NCBI GenBank assembly: GCA_036850595.1
Contig: CM072159.1
Location: 3,933,978 to 3,997,977, forward strand
Source: Rhyacichthys aspro
Lineage: Eukaryota; Chordata; Actinopteri; Gobiiformes; Rhyacichthyidae
Reading direction: 5' to 3'
DNA length: 64,000 bases
The notes under the pieces were generated by a model. That model saw only the letters and a list, made by a program, of their open reading frames with translations, searched no databases and was not told where the DNA came from. The translations under genes and the position numbers were made by a program. Positions 13,376 through 26,955 of this stretch are shown here, in pieces. Within the stretch, counting starts at the first letter, position 1, and each line of letters starts with the position of its first letter.

Positions 13376-16300
13376 ATTATTTTTTGTGTTGGTTTTAAAT
13401 CAGGTTCCAGTCATTAATTACAACCAAAACAAACAAAAAAAGAATGATCAGAAATTTGACAAAAAAAAACAAAAAAAACCCTGCATAAATAGTGACAGGT
13501 CCAAAAATCTTCTGACCAGTGGTAATGATGGTATGTTTATACTCACAGGACACATTGACAAAACACTTATGGGTCACATTCAATGGCCTTCAGCTACAAA
13601 AACATACAGTGTATTACAAGAAAAAGGGAAATCTGCAATCTGCAACCTGCCCCGGACAAGCACAAGAAGATGGATGATTGAAGAATGGAAAACATGGTAA
13701 ATTGAAGAAACAATCAGAAATCACAAAAACTGATCAGCTCTCTTTTTCAGGGACTGTAGCTTTTACATAATAATAACCCTAACAGAGTGAATATTTGTGA
13801 AGGTGAACTTCAAAAACTCACTTTCTTTTGTCAGTGGATGTGATCTGATTGTTAAACATTTAATTTGCATGTTTGATTTGAACATTTTCTTCTCAGTGAA
13901 GTTGTCGTTTCTGAGTAACATCTGTCCAGAGAATGACTATATTCGCGTGTTGAGCATGAGGGCTGTATAAGTGAAAAAGAGATAATAAGGAGGGGGCAGG
14001 AGTAACTCAAGAGAACATTAATATTTAATGATGCCTTAACTGCTGTGAGAAACAACACCAGAGCCGCTTGTAAAGTAATCTGGCCGTAAACACACCCACT
14101 CGTGAATAGGCAAACATTAGCTGACGGTGTGCAAACACTGACACGAAGGGAGAGGCAGATTCTTGGCATTCGCCTCAAAACTCTTACGGCTTGTGCGCAG
14201 TCTTCACCTCCGTCTGCAGCAGCACTCACAAAGGTGCCAACACGCTCTCCATGGCAGAGATATTAGGTGCTTAAAGGCTATTTTGAGTGAAGTTTTTGTG
14301 CTATCAGTAAATCCAGTAGCTCAGAGAAGAATACATTAAGTAGCAGCTCAGGTTTGGTCCTGTAAGATAAAAGTAACGCACAACAAAGCAGACGTGAGTT
14401 TATTCGTCAGGGTTTGGTAAGCTGGCAATAGAGGACTGTTAAGTAGTCTGTGATTTCCAAATACTTTGAGGTGTAATCTTTAGGTTGCTAATGAGGGATT
14501 TCTGCAGAGTTAAAGCTGGTGCTGTCCCAAAGGAAAACATTAAACGATAAACTTCTGAACATTTGGGGTGCAACTCTGGTGCGAGAAGAAAAAACAGTGC
14601 TTTTAAAGTTCCCATTTACACACATACTGACAAATGTGATAAACACACACTGTGAAAGCTAATACTTCATGGGAGTTCATCATCACTGGAGTGAGAGAAA
14701 AAGCAATGAGGCCTTTTGGCAGATTTCCTGCTCACCCAGGGTTGACAAATTGCCAAGGCACTCTGTCACGGCTCTACTTTGAGGCTGCTAACTGTTTCAT
14801 CTGCCATGATTTAGATCTCGGGCATAAAAGTGGCCTGGTGGAAACGCATATTCCTTAAAGCTTCATTTGCATCAGACAACGTGGAGCGATTACCGTCACT
14901 TTGAATAGTAATTTGTACGTGACAAAGCTCAATAAATCATTAAAAACTTTGTTGCTCTTAAGTGGAATCACCTCAGATAAAATCTTCCCTAACACAGGCA
15001 GTTTTCAAGGTGAGTACATTAAACAATCTTCATAAAACGCACAAAGGCATAATTTGGGTGTTATCCGTCCAAACAACTCCCTGGAGACTGAAAGACTGAA
15101 GATGTTTGGAGAGGATGTATCGTGTTATCCATTTCCCCTAAATGACTTGGAAGGTCGCAACAGACGCAAATGAGCCTCTTCTGTAAAACTCTCTAGACAC
15201 CTTTTCTTTGTAATTATGTCTTCATTTCAAAGTCAACCAAGATTTCTTGTTTTTCTTTTCAAATAAATAAAAAAGTTAAGCATTAGTCAACCTAATCTTC
15301 GAGACAGTTACATTAAATTCACGTTAAAGCATTAAAAGTTAGCAATGAAGCTGCATTAATGGCAGTCATCAGTTACAGGATTAAGATGTGCGCGGAACGG
15401 CAGAAGAGGATCTTGGACCCCAGAGACTTTGTAATGTTCTACAGTGAATTGTTTAAAGTACATTTTATGAGAAACTATAATCACATATTGGTGTTAAGTT
15501 TGTAAAACATTTCAGCAGAGCACGTGTAAAAATAAAGATGCCACCAATTCATGAACATGATCACTATTTTTACACTAGAAAGAATAGTTGATTGAATATT
15601 CATTGAAATTCAAAGCCTCAAAGCAGACAGATTTTTTTTGTCTGTAATATTCCTGGTTCATTAGTTAAAATAAAACTCTATTCAAATCTCAGCGCTAACA
15701 TGAACATGGTGTAACCAAAGCCAACAAATGTCAGATACCGATAATGTCACAATTCTCAGCTAATACAATCACATTTCTTGTTCATGTGCTTAGCTCATTT
15801 AACATTATGTCATTGCTCAACATAATTATAAGGCTAACAGGTGCTTTGTGTCTACACTATTACTCATTTTTTAATATAGTCAATTAAAAGCGGTGTTAAC
15901 AGCCTAAATACAGCGTGCTGCTGGACAGTATAATGGCAGTGTCATGGTAACATTATGAGTGGATTCGAGAATGGTGTTTGAAATCAAAAGCTTATCATTG
16001 ACACAATGCGTCATCGCTAAAGCCAACAATTATTCTTTCATTTTGCCAACTGGTGATTATTCTGATGAAACAGCTGCTTTCCAACCACAACACTATCTGG
16101 TCAAGACCATAATCAAGCACTGTACAATGGCCCTGTTGCTGGAGGAGCTCATATCCAAAACAACAAGGCACTAGCAGATAAAGGCACTACAATACACCCA
16201 AACATAAAAGATAAAAACCAGTGCATGAGGAGGATATCAATGCACTCATAATGCAATATTAATTTTAATCTGAATTAGGAGCACAACTTGGCCCAGAACA

Positions 16301-16466
16301 CTGACATGTGATGAGCTCAGATGCTTAGTCTCAGAATCCTGGATCATCAGAACGATGCAGCCAAACATATTTGAGGAACCAAAATACACACATTTATGCA
16401 CACATACATTCACATACTTAAAATGTAACATGTTTCATTCAAAGCAGTGTGATCACAGTGACTTAC
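13376..16466 (-). other. TMEM132 downstream intron next to the large exon; no gene seen
   Basis: Intronic sequence. An A-rich tract at 13424-13480 produces lysine-rich spurious frames. No other exon with good splice sites and TMEM132-like coding was recognised. Confidence 0.4.
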
Positions 16467-17388
16467 CTAAGGGTGAATATCTGCACTGACGAAAGAGTAG
16501 ACAGAGCCAGAAAAGTGGAGACAGTTTCTCTCTGCCTGATAGGTTTGGAGGGCGACATGACCACAAAGTTATTGTCCAGCTTGAGCTCGGACAGAGGCTG
16601 AAACAGCCTGATGCTCCCGATGCGTTGCATGGGTGTGTGCCCTGCAAAGTAACCCATGGGCCGGGGCTGCTCTGTGTGAGTCGAGCTGGCTCTTCTCGTG
16701 TCCTCAGTGTTGCAGTCTCCGGTCTCGGGCATTTGGATCATGTAGTAGAGCTCCACAGGCGTACCCTGGGCCTGCTCAGACACCCTCTGTCGACCTGGTC
16801 TTATTGTGGGGGGGCTGAACCAGCTGGCCAAGGGCTCCAGCTCCGCCACACACATCCCTAGCTCTCCTTTTAGCCGACATGTCCCCCGCACTTCCTGGGT
16901 TTCGTGGAAGGCAAACATGCGCACACAGGGCAGTTTGTTGATGGTGCTGTAGTCATCCCAGTCCCGGCCCGCGACGTAGAACAGCACCTGCACCTTAGGC
17001 CAGCTGGGGTGAATCCTCTCACTGATGATGTAGGTATGAACCTTCCAGTTAAAGGTGAAGAGAGGCGCTGATGACGGTGTAGGCTCTAATGATGAGGTAA
17101 AAGTAGGGCTGTTGAAGGGCCCGGGCAGGGTCTGCAGCAGCTCCGGAGGGACAGGCTGCTGGACTGACAGCGGTCCATAACTGGCATTAATATGGGGCAT
17201 CTGGCGGGCTTGGTGGATGAAGAAGGACTCAGTGCGAGCCTGCAGGCTGGAGTTCCTCATTAAATCCTGGTTTGCCTCCTGCAAGAAAAACGCAGACTCT
17301 GCATTGAGGATCCGGTAGCTGACGGGTAGATAGATCGGCGTGGGCCCATACCTCTGCAGGCCGTCCAGGATAACCTTACTGTCCCCCA
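16467..17388 (-). CDS. tmem132: TMEM132-family protein, large N-terminal-domain exon (partial gene)
   Basis: This internal coding exon gives 307 codons plus 2 bases of a TMEM132-family single-pass type I membrane protein. The family is linked to neural cell adhesion and has an Ig-like extracellular region. Counting from the Met at 54951, the exon shows two N-glycosylation sequons (NSS at 62, NAS at 84), the family block RDWDD at 158-162, cysteines at 171, 187 and 196, and a WFSPP motif at 206-210. It ends in FTLR, where the family's first large domain exon usually ends. The acceptor is a pyrimidine-rich tract then AG at 17390-17389; the donor is GTAAGT at 16466-16461, leaving phase 2. The open frame seems to begin at 17389 with GTG, but that G belongs to the acceptor, so this is not a start. 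A Pro/Ser/Thr-rich stretch at about 103-127 looks longer than in the mammalian proteins I remember. Paralog C or D is favoured but not proven. Confidence 0.95.
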
Positions 17389-17399
17389 CTGAAAAAGGA

Positions 17400-20300
17400 G
17401 AGAAAGTGGAAGTCAGACTATTTACTATTTACCTCAGTTCTAAATGAGAAAAGCAAGCAGCCCACTTGTGGTTGTGCATGATGGCACTCAAAACTATGAG
17501 CAAAATCCATTGTCTAAATCCAATCAACAAAAGCCAGGCAAGGCAGGAAATCAAAGAGCAAATAGAGAAAATTGGAGGAAATCACTCACAACCTGGTTGA
17601 GCACTTCACATTTAACATAACATTTGCATGCATCGCCTGAATCCGAAGGCAATCATATCTCTAGTCACTTCTAGCGGTGAATGTTAAATGGTTTGCTGGA
17701 AACATTTCCATAAGATATCATTTTCATGAACCGCTGCTCTTATTTAAACAATTTGTTAAACTAAATTCAAACACTTGCATCTTTTGAGTCACTTGCTTAT
17801 CAGCCTTGCCTGAGTTCATTTTAATATCACGCACAAACTTCTTTTTTGACTTAAAATGTATATTCCTGTGAGCATATTGTTTAGTAAAAACAAATGACCT
17901 CAACAGTATAATTTTCCTTCATTCATCATTCATCATCTACTGCTTATGGTTTACAAATCTCTGTAGTGGAAAAGTGGACTTTAGGAGTGTAATGTATAAC
18001 AACAACAAAGTAGACATATACCTACACAATTTGTGTAAAAAAAACAAACAAAAAAACCCCAAAAAAACAAACTCACTTGTATTATCTTCATCAAGTGTAA
18101 TTGGCTGTGATGCTTTAACTTTGCGTACATACTGCATAATTACACATAATTACTATTACATGAATACGCTGCTGCAACGGCATACTGTAGCAATGTTAGG
18201 TGTATATTACATTTACTTATTTACCCTCTCTTTGATCAAAACGCCCAAATCTAAAAACACAAGTTGTTTGCAAGTTTTACTTTGTGCAACATGTGCTGAT
18301 GCAGTCTGAAGTGTTAACATTCTAAACAGAATTTCAAAATTAAAATATTTTCTGAGAGATTTTTAAAGAACTGGTCATCAGCTCAGGAGCACACAGTGAG
18401 TCGGCATCAGTCTTCCTTAAAGGTCAGTTTTTGTCCATCCCAACACTGTACTGGAATTAAACTTTTTTTTTCAATTTAACTTTAAATCCAAGAGCAATGG
18501 AGTAATACGCTACAGACAGTAGACACCACAGGGAACTTAATTTTCTAATGAAAACATATTATATTGAATATAACATCGATATTGGTAATAAAATTGATGT
18601 ATTCAACTACAACTCTTCTAAACCAGCCTGTTCTGATCTATTAGCTCCAGGCTTAGTGGGGCCACAGCTCCCCTTTTTTGCAAATGTCCTACACTACCGC
18701 CCACTCTTCACCATCAAGCTCAAGATATCCGGACTGATGGAGTGGCCCATGAGAGCCCATTGATTTCCTGTCCTGAACCCTTGGTGCTACGTGAGATGTG
18801 GCGGGGCAGTGATTTGTGACAATCTATGGTTGCAGAGCAAAGGACAGTCACTCTTAAAACACTGGGCGCACCAAACTCTATTCAAATCCTTTAAAAATGT
18901 TATTAAGAAATACCTAAACACATAAATTATGTGCACCATGATGAAAAGGACCCACACAGCACCACATCTTGTTCCCAGCCTATAATTTTTTCCATTATCC
19001 TTCTAGACTTTGCCTAATCCTTGACAAAGTGCTGTTATCCTGCCCTCTAATGTAATCAAATAGGAAAGGAGTTGCTCTCCAGTCTATGCAAGCTATTGTC
19101 CCACACTGGACTTGTCAAAACAAAAAACAAAAAACTTTCACTTGAAGAAAATTTGTCATATGCCTTGTTGTTTTCCACATTTATTCTTGCATAACAAAGA
19201 ATTATTCTAAAATGATGTCTCTATTATATATAAAACTGAAGAAAGGCCACAGAACCCCAACGACACATTGTTTTGTATATTCATTTCACTGTTTGTAAAA
19301 AGTCACAGACAAACAGAATACATTTCATTATTCCTTTTCCAAGTCTAAAAAGTAAAACGTCACTGTTTATTGGGAGTCAACATGATAATAAATACTAAAA
19401 TCATAACCATTTCTCCCTGGGTCAAGTCAGTGCAGTGCTCAGTCAGATCAGTGACGTCAGGAGGCCAGTAGGTTCATGTTCACCGTTCAGTGGGGAGATT
19501 TTCCTGTCTCTTTCTCTTGGGGGATGTGACACAGTGTCCTAGTTTCTCTGAGCCATGACACAGATGAAACTAAGTACCTCATAGCAACGGGAAAAATGTT
19601 GTCATTCGTAACTTCAGATTCAGAATATGGCCCTCTCCGTGACACCGATGGGTTGTAAATAGAGAAGCAAAGCCATTTTGATTTGCTGCTTTGACTTGCC
19701 CTTGGATTTCATGTCTGCTGCTACTGTACTTATAAATCATGTCTGCAGGACTGTTTCTGCAAATGAAAAAGGGAATGATTTGTGCAGATAAGTTAACCCC
19801 TGTGGTAAATCCTGCTCGTAAACTCTTCTGGGGGACTTCTGAGCCCTGACAACCTCTGAGGACGTGGCCTGAGGAGTGTGGTCACGTTCCAGACACACCG
19901 CTGAATCACACCGGGCTCGTCATTAGGCAGAAGTTATGATTTAAGGTCTTCCTTTTGCATTCGTGCCAAGTCAGCCGCGGGAATTCATATTCAAACTCAG
20001 AGAAAATCCTTTTATATTAGATTCTTTTAACATGTGACTTAAAATAAAAGTCTAAAAATGGAATTGGAGCGTTTGTGTCCCGAAGACAGACGTAGCTTCA
20101 AATCAAACTATTTCCGCAATCACTTCTAAGAGAAATTCAACCAAGAAAATAAAATCCTTTCCTCTTCTTCATCCTATCTTTATCCTGTGCCATATGTGCA
20201 CCCACCACTCCCTTTTCAAACACGTGAAGTTGGCCTGACTTCAGTAAGACAGTAATCCAACACATTTTTTTCAGTGTGGGAGTAAGGAAGGTCGACCTGG

Positions 20301-23300
20301 TGATGAGTGTGTTCACAAGAATTTGAAGAATACAGTTTAGAAAGAGATAAATCAAATTGCCCACATTCCTCTGTTGATATGTGTGTCACCAAAGTGTGAC
20401 CAAGTATATTTTTCTGATATACATTATATTATTTTATATTGCATTCATTTATTGCTTGTGTCTATGCCAAATCTCTTCTCTCTACAGAAACTTTCAGCTG
20501 TCTGATGCTGACATTTAGAAATGCAAAGTCCATTAGATAAAACATTCTTGCATTATCTGGCATTTCTGTCTCTTAAATGTTTGCTCTGTGTGGGAGCATG
20601 CTCTGTACAGGAACTCCTTTACAGACCTTGAAGTCTGCATCAATAGACCCATTGTTGGTCAGTATCAGAGGTAACTTTTAACTCTCAGCCCCTGAACAAT
20701 GCACCGAAAAGGGTATTTGGGCTCTTGGAGGACTGACTATAAATGTCAGCTTCTGCACAGTTGAACAAAATGCCATTGGCAAAGTCAAGAAGTTTAAAAA
20801 CCTTATCAGTGAGTGTGTGATAAAGTCCATGTCTGCTCAAAAGAAAATGGAAGGATGAACGTCTTCAAAACCACTGAGCAGCATGACGATTAGAGAAGCT
20901 ATTAATAAAGACTAAACTACTTAAAGAGCCATTTAAAGAATGAAATGAAGCATTAGTCATATTACCATAATGTTTCTAAAGGAATGAGTGAGGCAAATGG
21001 ATAGAAAAGCTTTCAATACTCTGTTTAAGTATTAATCGAGTCAGCATTGTTTTACATTTTGCCGACGTCTACATTACGCTGTAGTGCATAAACATAACTG
21101 TTAGAACATTATTTATTAATGCCACAAACGTTAAATGTGCACATTTTCTGCAAACCTGGTTCATTAGTGAAAACAACATTATCAGAAAGGATGAAGAGAT
21201 GGACAGAAGATGTAGCTCTATGCTTTGGGATGAGGAGAAGAGACTCATGTCAGCCAGTGCACTGCTCTGATGGACTTTTAATAGATTTAAGACCGCAGCA
21301 ATGCTCCACTGATTAAACCTATTTGTATCTGGCTTCAGATATGCAGTACATTACTTATGTGGCTTTATTTATATTGATTATATGTCACCAGCATCGTTTA
21401 ATGAATCAGAATGTTTCTGAACATCTTAGTGGTTGTTCACACAAGTACCTTTTAAGACTCCAGCGTAACATTATGAACCACGTGTGCACCCAGCATCAGT
21501 GGCTGGTAATATGATGTAGTGGTTAGAGAAATGTCCTGGGCCTATCACAACACAAACAAAACACAGAAGAGCACTAATCGCTCTAAGTGCCCATCTCATG
21601 CTCCCTGACACTGCAGGAGAGCCGGGCCCAGCACAGATCCCACTCCCAGCTGGGGGTTAATCGGATCACATAAAAGCAAAGCACACCTCATCTTTCATCA
21701 CTAGGCAACACATTTATGCAGCAATCGATAGGTGGAATCATATTTTCCCCTTTCAGAGAAATGAGGGAAAATGAAGTATTGTGACCTGCACAAGATGGAT
21801 GAGGCCAGCGTTGTGTGTTACAGATCTAAGCTATAAGTCTTGGCCTTGTGTTTCTTCACAACTTGAGTTGTTTTCATCTCTGACAATTCAAATGGCTCCC
21901 TGCTTTAAAAATGGCCCAGAGGCCTTTTTATCAATAGATTCCCTGAAACCGAGCATAAGTTATAAACAGCACATTTTCATTCGTCTTTCTCCAAGCACCT
22001 GCCTTTCATTTTAAACTCCAAACACATGAACACAAAGAAACTAAATCATTCAGGATACATTAGTCAAATGGCATCACAGCCCGACTCTCACTGTTTATGT
22101 TTACTGTTCGCAAATACTGCTAACAATTCTGCGACTGACAGCTACTTGCTAGCTTTTGTGATGACAATCTACTCCTAAAGTGTCCACAAAGAAGATTATC
22201 TTTTTTTTTTTCTTTCTGATTAGACATTAGAAATCTGTGTGGTTATACTGCATACACATATGGATGCCAAATATAGAGAGCAGTCTCTAAGCATTGTAGC
22301 CCATAAACATGACTGGTTGATTGTAAAACTCAACTAAAAATGCAGAAACAAACTTACATTATGTAATTATAGCATCCATTATTGAGAATTGAGACGTTTG
22401 CTGTGGTATCTCAGTGTGAAAGATTATGTCCCAAAGTAAAACCAAAAATCATCACAAAATCCTGCATTATCTTCAAACACAAAATAGAAAATGGTCAATT
22501 TCTCCACTGGGTTGTAGATGCACAAAGTAATTTCTTGTTACATGGTCCAAACAATGCAGAAAATGAGTTGTTTGTAAGCTGTCGATTCCTAAATGGCCAA
22601 TGTTTTTTCGCCACATAACGCCTGAATGAGATTCAAAGAGTAGCTGTTGCGAGGATGACATTTCAAGTCAAAGCACGGCCTGGGCTCACTGGGAAGTAAT
22701 GCTTTCCTCTGTTAGAGGAATCTTTAAGGAGCACTAATGGAAATCAAAATGATAAACTAGTCGTTTGGGCATTAGTTATTCCTGACGAGGGAAAACTTCC
22801 AGCAGCTTCCAAACATTTCTGTGTCTGCATAAAGAACATTTTCTCCACTCATTCTGCGAGGCATTACGTCTCCCCGGTGGTGCACTGAACAACGGCAATG
22901 AGCAGCACTTCAGCAGCAGTGTGGAGAGGAAAAAACTCAAAGCTTTCTGCCTTGAAGACACTTTGGGGACATGAATGGGCTTTTTATGACACTTAAATTG
23001 TGTCCATTGCCTACGGGCCCCGTGTTGAGCATGGCACAGTGTCAGAGAGGGAGGAGGTGAATGGCAGGGCAGGGAGTCACTGAGGAGTCTACGGTTGTTT
23101 AGCTGAGATGAACTAGGAGACAAGAGCTCTTGGACGAACAGGGCCAAATGTGCTGAGGAGAGCAGAGCGGCGGTTAGCCGTGCTATGAGGGCACCCACTA
23201 GGCTAATCCAGGACTCCCCGACTTTAACTATGTGGGCTTTGCTCTGTCACTTAAACCCACAGACTGTCTCCTGCAGATTATGAATGTGAACAACTCTCTC

Positions 23301-24436
23301 AAAGAACTAACCACTCTCTTTCAAAGTGACTCACATAAAAGTAGTGACAGTGACAGATGATTTAGCGGCCGTGCTTAGACGGTGGAAGACCCGTGTCATA
23401 AATAACAACGCCTCCTGGCACATGGTAATCATATCCAAGTGAATCCATTTCAGGTATAGAATACATTATAGACGGGGGTCATTTTTTTCTGCAGCAAATA
23501 TATGAAATCAGTTACAGTTAAGTGGGTAAGAATAATGCAGTGAGTTGGCAAAAACGAAGCAGGGTGAGTAATGTTCTGGCATTTCCAGCAAGGTTACATT
23601 GTAAGAAAGTCAATGGGCCTTGGACACCAGCGCTGCAGCTGCTCCTAGAACTCAAAGCACGCAAACCACATTATTAATTACGTTCAGGAGAAGGAATAGG
23701 CAGGAATTCAATAGGACTATATTGCAAACACAAGGAAATAAGGATAGTTTGGGGAATACAAGTGTATTTGCCCTCATCATCAGGATTTTTGTTGCTTCCA
23801 CTGCACAAACCAAGAAATGAATTTGTTAGCTCCGTTATCATTTTTCTTATTGCCTACTTATATGTACTTAATGATGTCCACATTGTCCCACCTTGCTGTA
23901 GACTAAAGCTACTTGTTTCTTTAAATGTCTTCGGGGATATCCCTCAAACTGACTTTCAGAACACAAGGCAAGAAGTCGGTCGAGTTCAAGAGTGAGACTG
24001 ACAGAAATAAGCCTCAGACGTAACAAGGTAGCGCTGGCAAGTGGGATGTAAATCAATGGCATTTCAGAGAGGCACAAGTAGACAAAGTGCAATCTGCAGA
24101 TGAATTATTCTGTTCTTATACTAGTAGTACTGGTTGGAGAATTTTAGTTCTTAGGCTTGATCAAGGTTGTCTGCTGCTGTATTATAAATGGTCTGTGAGG
24201 AATAGAATGTGTTCTAAAGAGAAGAGATCAAAGTATAAGGGGCAGACAGCAGTGTAAGGTCAAACTTTATCCAGTAAACATACACTGTTGGCAAGAGCAT
24301 CAACATGACTTTATCTAATTGTGGATGACCTCAAATCAGCAGTTTTTTTTTTTTACCTAATGTACAATTTGATTATTTAGATTTTGTACTGCAAATATTA
24401 AGATTTGATCTGATTTTTTTCCTATTGAAAGAGTGA
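17400..24436. other. Intronic stretch without recognised genes or repeats
   Basis: Only simple-sequence features stand out: an A-rich tract near 18037-18072, poly-T near 18464 and 22201. The open frames, up to 140 codons at 22776-23198 on the minus strand, have chance-like composition. Confidence 0.4.
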
Positions 24437-24454
24437 AAATAATAATAATAATAA

Positions 24455-24796
24455 TGATAATGGATTAGAATTATACAGCATTTCTTTCCCAGGGGACTCA
24501 AAGTGCTTTAGTCCATTATTCATTCACTCCACAGTCACACACTGTGGTGGAAAGCTACCTCTGTAGCCACAACTGCCCTGGGGCAGACTGACGGAGACAC
24601 AGCAGCCATTCTGTGCCAACGGCTGACCATCACCAAACACACTCACATTCATACACCAGTGCCACAGACACAGGAGGGAAGGTGGGTGAAGTGTCTTGCC
24701 CAAGGACACAACGCCATGAACTCAGGGTAGCAGCCATTAAACTGCCAACCTTCCAGCTATTGAGTAACCAGCTCTACCACCTGAGCCACTATGGCC
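24455..24796 (-). repeat. tRNA-derived SINE, minus orientation
   Basis: Read on the minus strand, this starts GGCCATAGTGGCTCAGGTGG, with a recognisable A-box region. It continues with GGGCAAGACACTTCACCC and GGTGTATGAATGTGAG blocks and ends in CAAAGCACTTTGAGTCCCC-like sequence followed by an ATT-rich tail. The B box is mutated (GGCAGTTTAATGG), so it is a dead copy. Its body shares several blocks with the plus-strand SINE at 31265-31590. An (AAT)n microsatellite at 24437-24452 is the likely tail. Confidence 0.75.
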
Positions 24797-26485
24797 TTAA
24801 AATCTTAAACATTTATTATTAAGTTGGGTGAGTAAACCAACTTGAAATAGACATAGTCATTATTGCTAATTTTTTGTTTCATTGCCTAGACAAGAGAGAA
24901 TGCATTCAGCATCCATGTTTATTTTAGTTCACATTTAAACATACACGTGAATAAGCATGACTATCTATTGAGAGTATTGGCATTCAACCTTAGACAAACT
25001 CTATTAATAGTAAATCTTACAATCCTGAGCCAGCCTGCATCCCAGTAGTCAAACTACAGATGATGAAAAGTTTAGCCTCTGAAGCCTCAAGTGTAATGCC
25101 TCCAAGCATGGCCCAAATGGCTTTTGTGAATGCAGGAGAATGTGCAGAGTGAACTGCCTCTGGCACAGACACAGGCCACTCTGTTGATCAGCAGCTCTGG
25201 AGGTGGCAGCAGTGAGGTGGTAAACAGCATGAAGAGAGGAGCCTGGTCTCTAAAGGCCCGGAGGAAGTCCGCAGCACGCTCCAGCAGAAGCAGAGGGAGA
25301 GAACAGACAGTCATTTTACTGCTGCTCACAAACTCTGAAATGAGATGAACTCAGAGGTCTCTCCCTGCAGCACGCGGCGCTAACAGTGCGCATTTCTTTA
25401 TCCATATCCTCCCCCAAAAGTGCCATAGAGAATTTGGAGTCTTTGAGTGAGCTTAGTGGTTATGGGAATAAGCAGGGAATGGAAATTAAGATGCCAAGAG
25501 AAAGAATGTCTATCATTTTCATTCAATGCTCAGACCTAGTTTTATTTGTCAGTCGCATCATTCTCTTGCCAGATTTGTGACGAGGAGAGGCTGTGAAAGG
25601 TTTAGTCAGATAATTACCTCACAATCGCTTCAGGCTTTTGCTGAGAAAAAGCTTTTGGGAGTTTCGTCTTTTTTCATGGGCAGTCATAAAATAAGATGCT
25701 GTAAATGATAAAGGATCTTTGCATCACCATGACACTCTTTAAAAAGCTGTCTGACTGATACATCACTAGCAGCTCAAATTTGTTTGATACAGAGGCACAA
25801 GGTCCTACAGGCAGCCAGAATAATTCTGACACAGGATACAAACTAATATCTACTGTAAGGTGCATCTTCAGGCCTTTTACTTCGATTTCATACAGGTCTC
25901 TCTCATACACGGGCTTTGGACTAAATGGCCCTGGTGTTCAAACATTTGAGAAACGGTTCAACCTTCACAAAGATGAAAAGCGCTTTGCATTGTGCAGAAT
26001 TCAGGAAATGTGAAGCTTTTGAGTCAGTTTAGAAAAGTTGCTGACCTCATGTTCTTGTGCAATGTTCAGACAACTTTACTCAAATGGCAATTCATGTGCA
26101 GTTTGTCCAGTCGTTAAGCAATCTTCAAAGGCTGCAGTCAAGATATGAATTAGAGGGAAAAGATCACCAGGAACATGTCAGCAGGAGGTGCCAATGAGCA
26201 GCATAGACTAAAACACTGATGATATGGAGTTAATATTCATAAAACACTCAAATGATAAATGGATGAAGAAGGCAAATTTAAAGCCTCAAATCTTGACTTA
26301 AAACATAAACCAGTGACCAAACCCTGCATACATTTCCACATAGGAGTACACAGTGAGTAATTAAGAGATATTTTCCATAGATTTTTTGGGAAACATCTGA
26401 GTGCCTGCTGGCTACAACTGCTGTACAATATGTGAAATGATAGAAATGTTACAGTTGAACTGAAATGCAATAAAGTTGTATGAGT
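24797..26485. other. Intronic stretch; nothing recognised
   Basis: No repeat or exon signature was recognised. Overlapping open frames at 25087-25348 on both strands have the mirrored composition expected of chance. Confidence 0.4.
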
Positions 26486-26493
26486 GTATAGTG

Positions 26494-26947
26494 CAGAGGT
26501 GTCAAACTCAAAGTGGTGAGGGGCCGCGATAGTTGATAAGAATCCTTTCAGGGGCCGAAGATGGTGACATTTGGACGCTTTTATTACATTTTGAATGTGA
26601 GATTTCATCTTAATTTGAGTTTTTAAAAAGTTAGCTTTAACATTAATTACCTCCTTTTATAGAAACTGGTTTTAGTTGGATCTGAACCGGTTTTAGATGG
26701 ATTTTAACAGGTTTTACTTTGATTTGAACAAGTTTTAGTTGGATTTTTAACAGGTTTTTAGATGGATTTGAGCAGGTTTTGGATGGATTTTTACAGATTT
26801 GATCTATCTTTGTCGCAAAAATCAAACCTATTCAAATCCAATTAAAACCCAGTGCCAGAAATATCACCTGCTAAATGTATTGAAGGGCCACATAAAACAT
26901 TACAAAGGGCCGCATTTGGCCCCCGGGCCTTGAGTTTGACATGTGTG
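26494..26947. mobile_element. Non-autonomous hAT transposon with 8-bp target duplication
   Basis: A 454-bp element flanked by perfect direct repeats GTATAGTG (26486-26493 and 26948-26955), the 8-bp target duplication expected of hAT transposition. The ends are inverted: CAGAGGTGTCAAACTCAA on the left and, reversed, CACACATGTCAAACTCAAGG on the right, with GGGGCC-rich subterminal blocks. No transposase is encoded. The interior (about 26664-26800) holds a degenerate minisatellite of roughly 21 bp built from GGTTTTAGATGGATTT-like units. The termini match a hAT family that is very common in fish. Confidence 0.9.
26664..26800. repeat. Degenerate 21-bp minisatellite inside the hAT element
   Basis: There are about six imperfect units with the core GTTTTAGATGGATTT, alternating with ACAG, AACC or AGCA spacers. 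On the minus strand they give a repetitive Lys/Pro/Val/Ile/Leu frame that is an artefact of the repeat. Confidence 0.8.
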
Positions 26948-26955
26948 GTATAGTG

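Noticed and set aside
13386..13700. A lysine-rich 104-codon protein
   Set aside because: Its lysine-rich part comes from A-rich simple sequence; the rest has no motif.
1..16466. The next TMEM132 exon inside the window
   Set aside because: I scanned the minus strand for the conserved post-FTLR sequence and saw no candidate with splice sites; it is probably beyond the left edge, though a short divergent exon could have been missed.
16453..16861. Frames on both strands overlapping the large exon
   Set aside because: They are other-frame echoes of the TMEM132 exon with no motif of their own.
16463..17389. A 308-codon intronless gene starting at 17389
   Set aside because: The first codon is GTG formed with a splice-acceptor G, the 3-prime end runs into a GTAAGT donor, and the frame continues in phase from the signal-peptide exon at 54903-54951. 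It is an exon, not a complete gene.
22776..23198. A 140-codon minus-strand coding gene
   Set aside because: No recognisable motif, no flanking splice or promoter signals, and composition expected of chance in a long intron.
26643..26825. A repetitive small protein on the minus strand
   Set aside because: It is the translation of the 21-bp minisatellite inside the hAT element.
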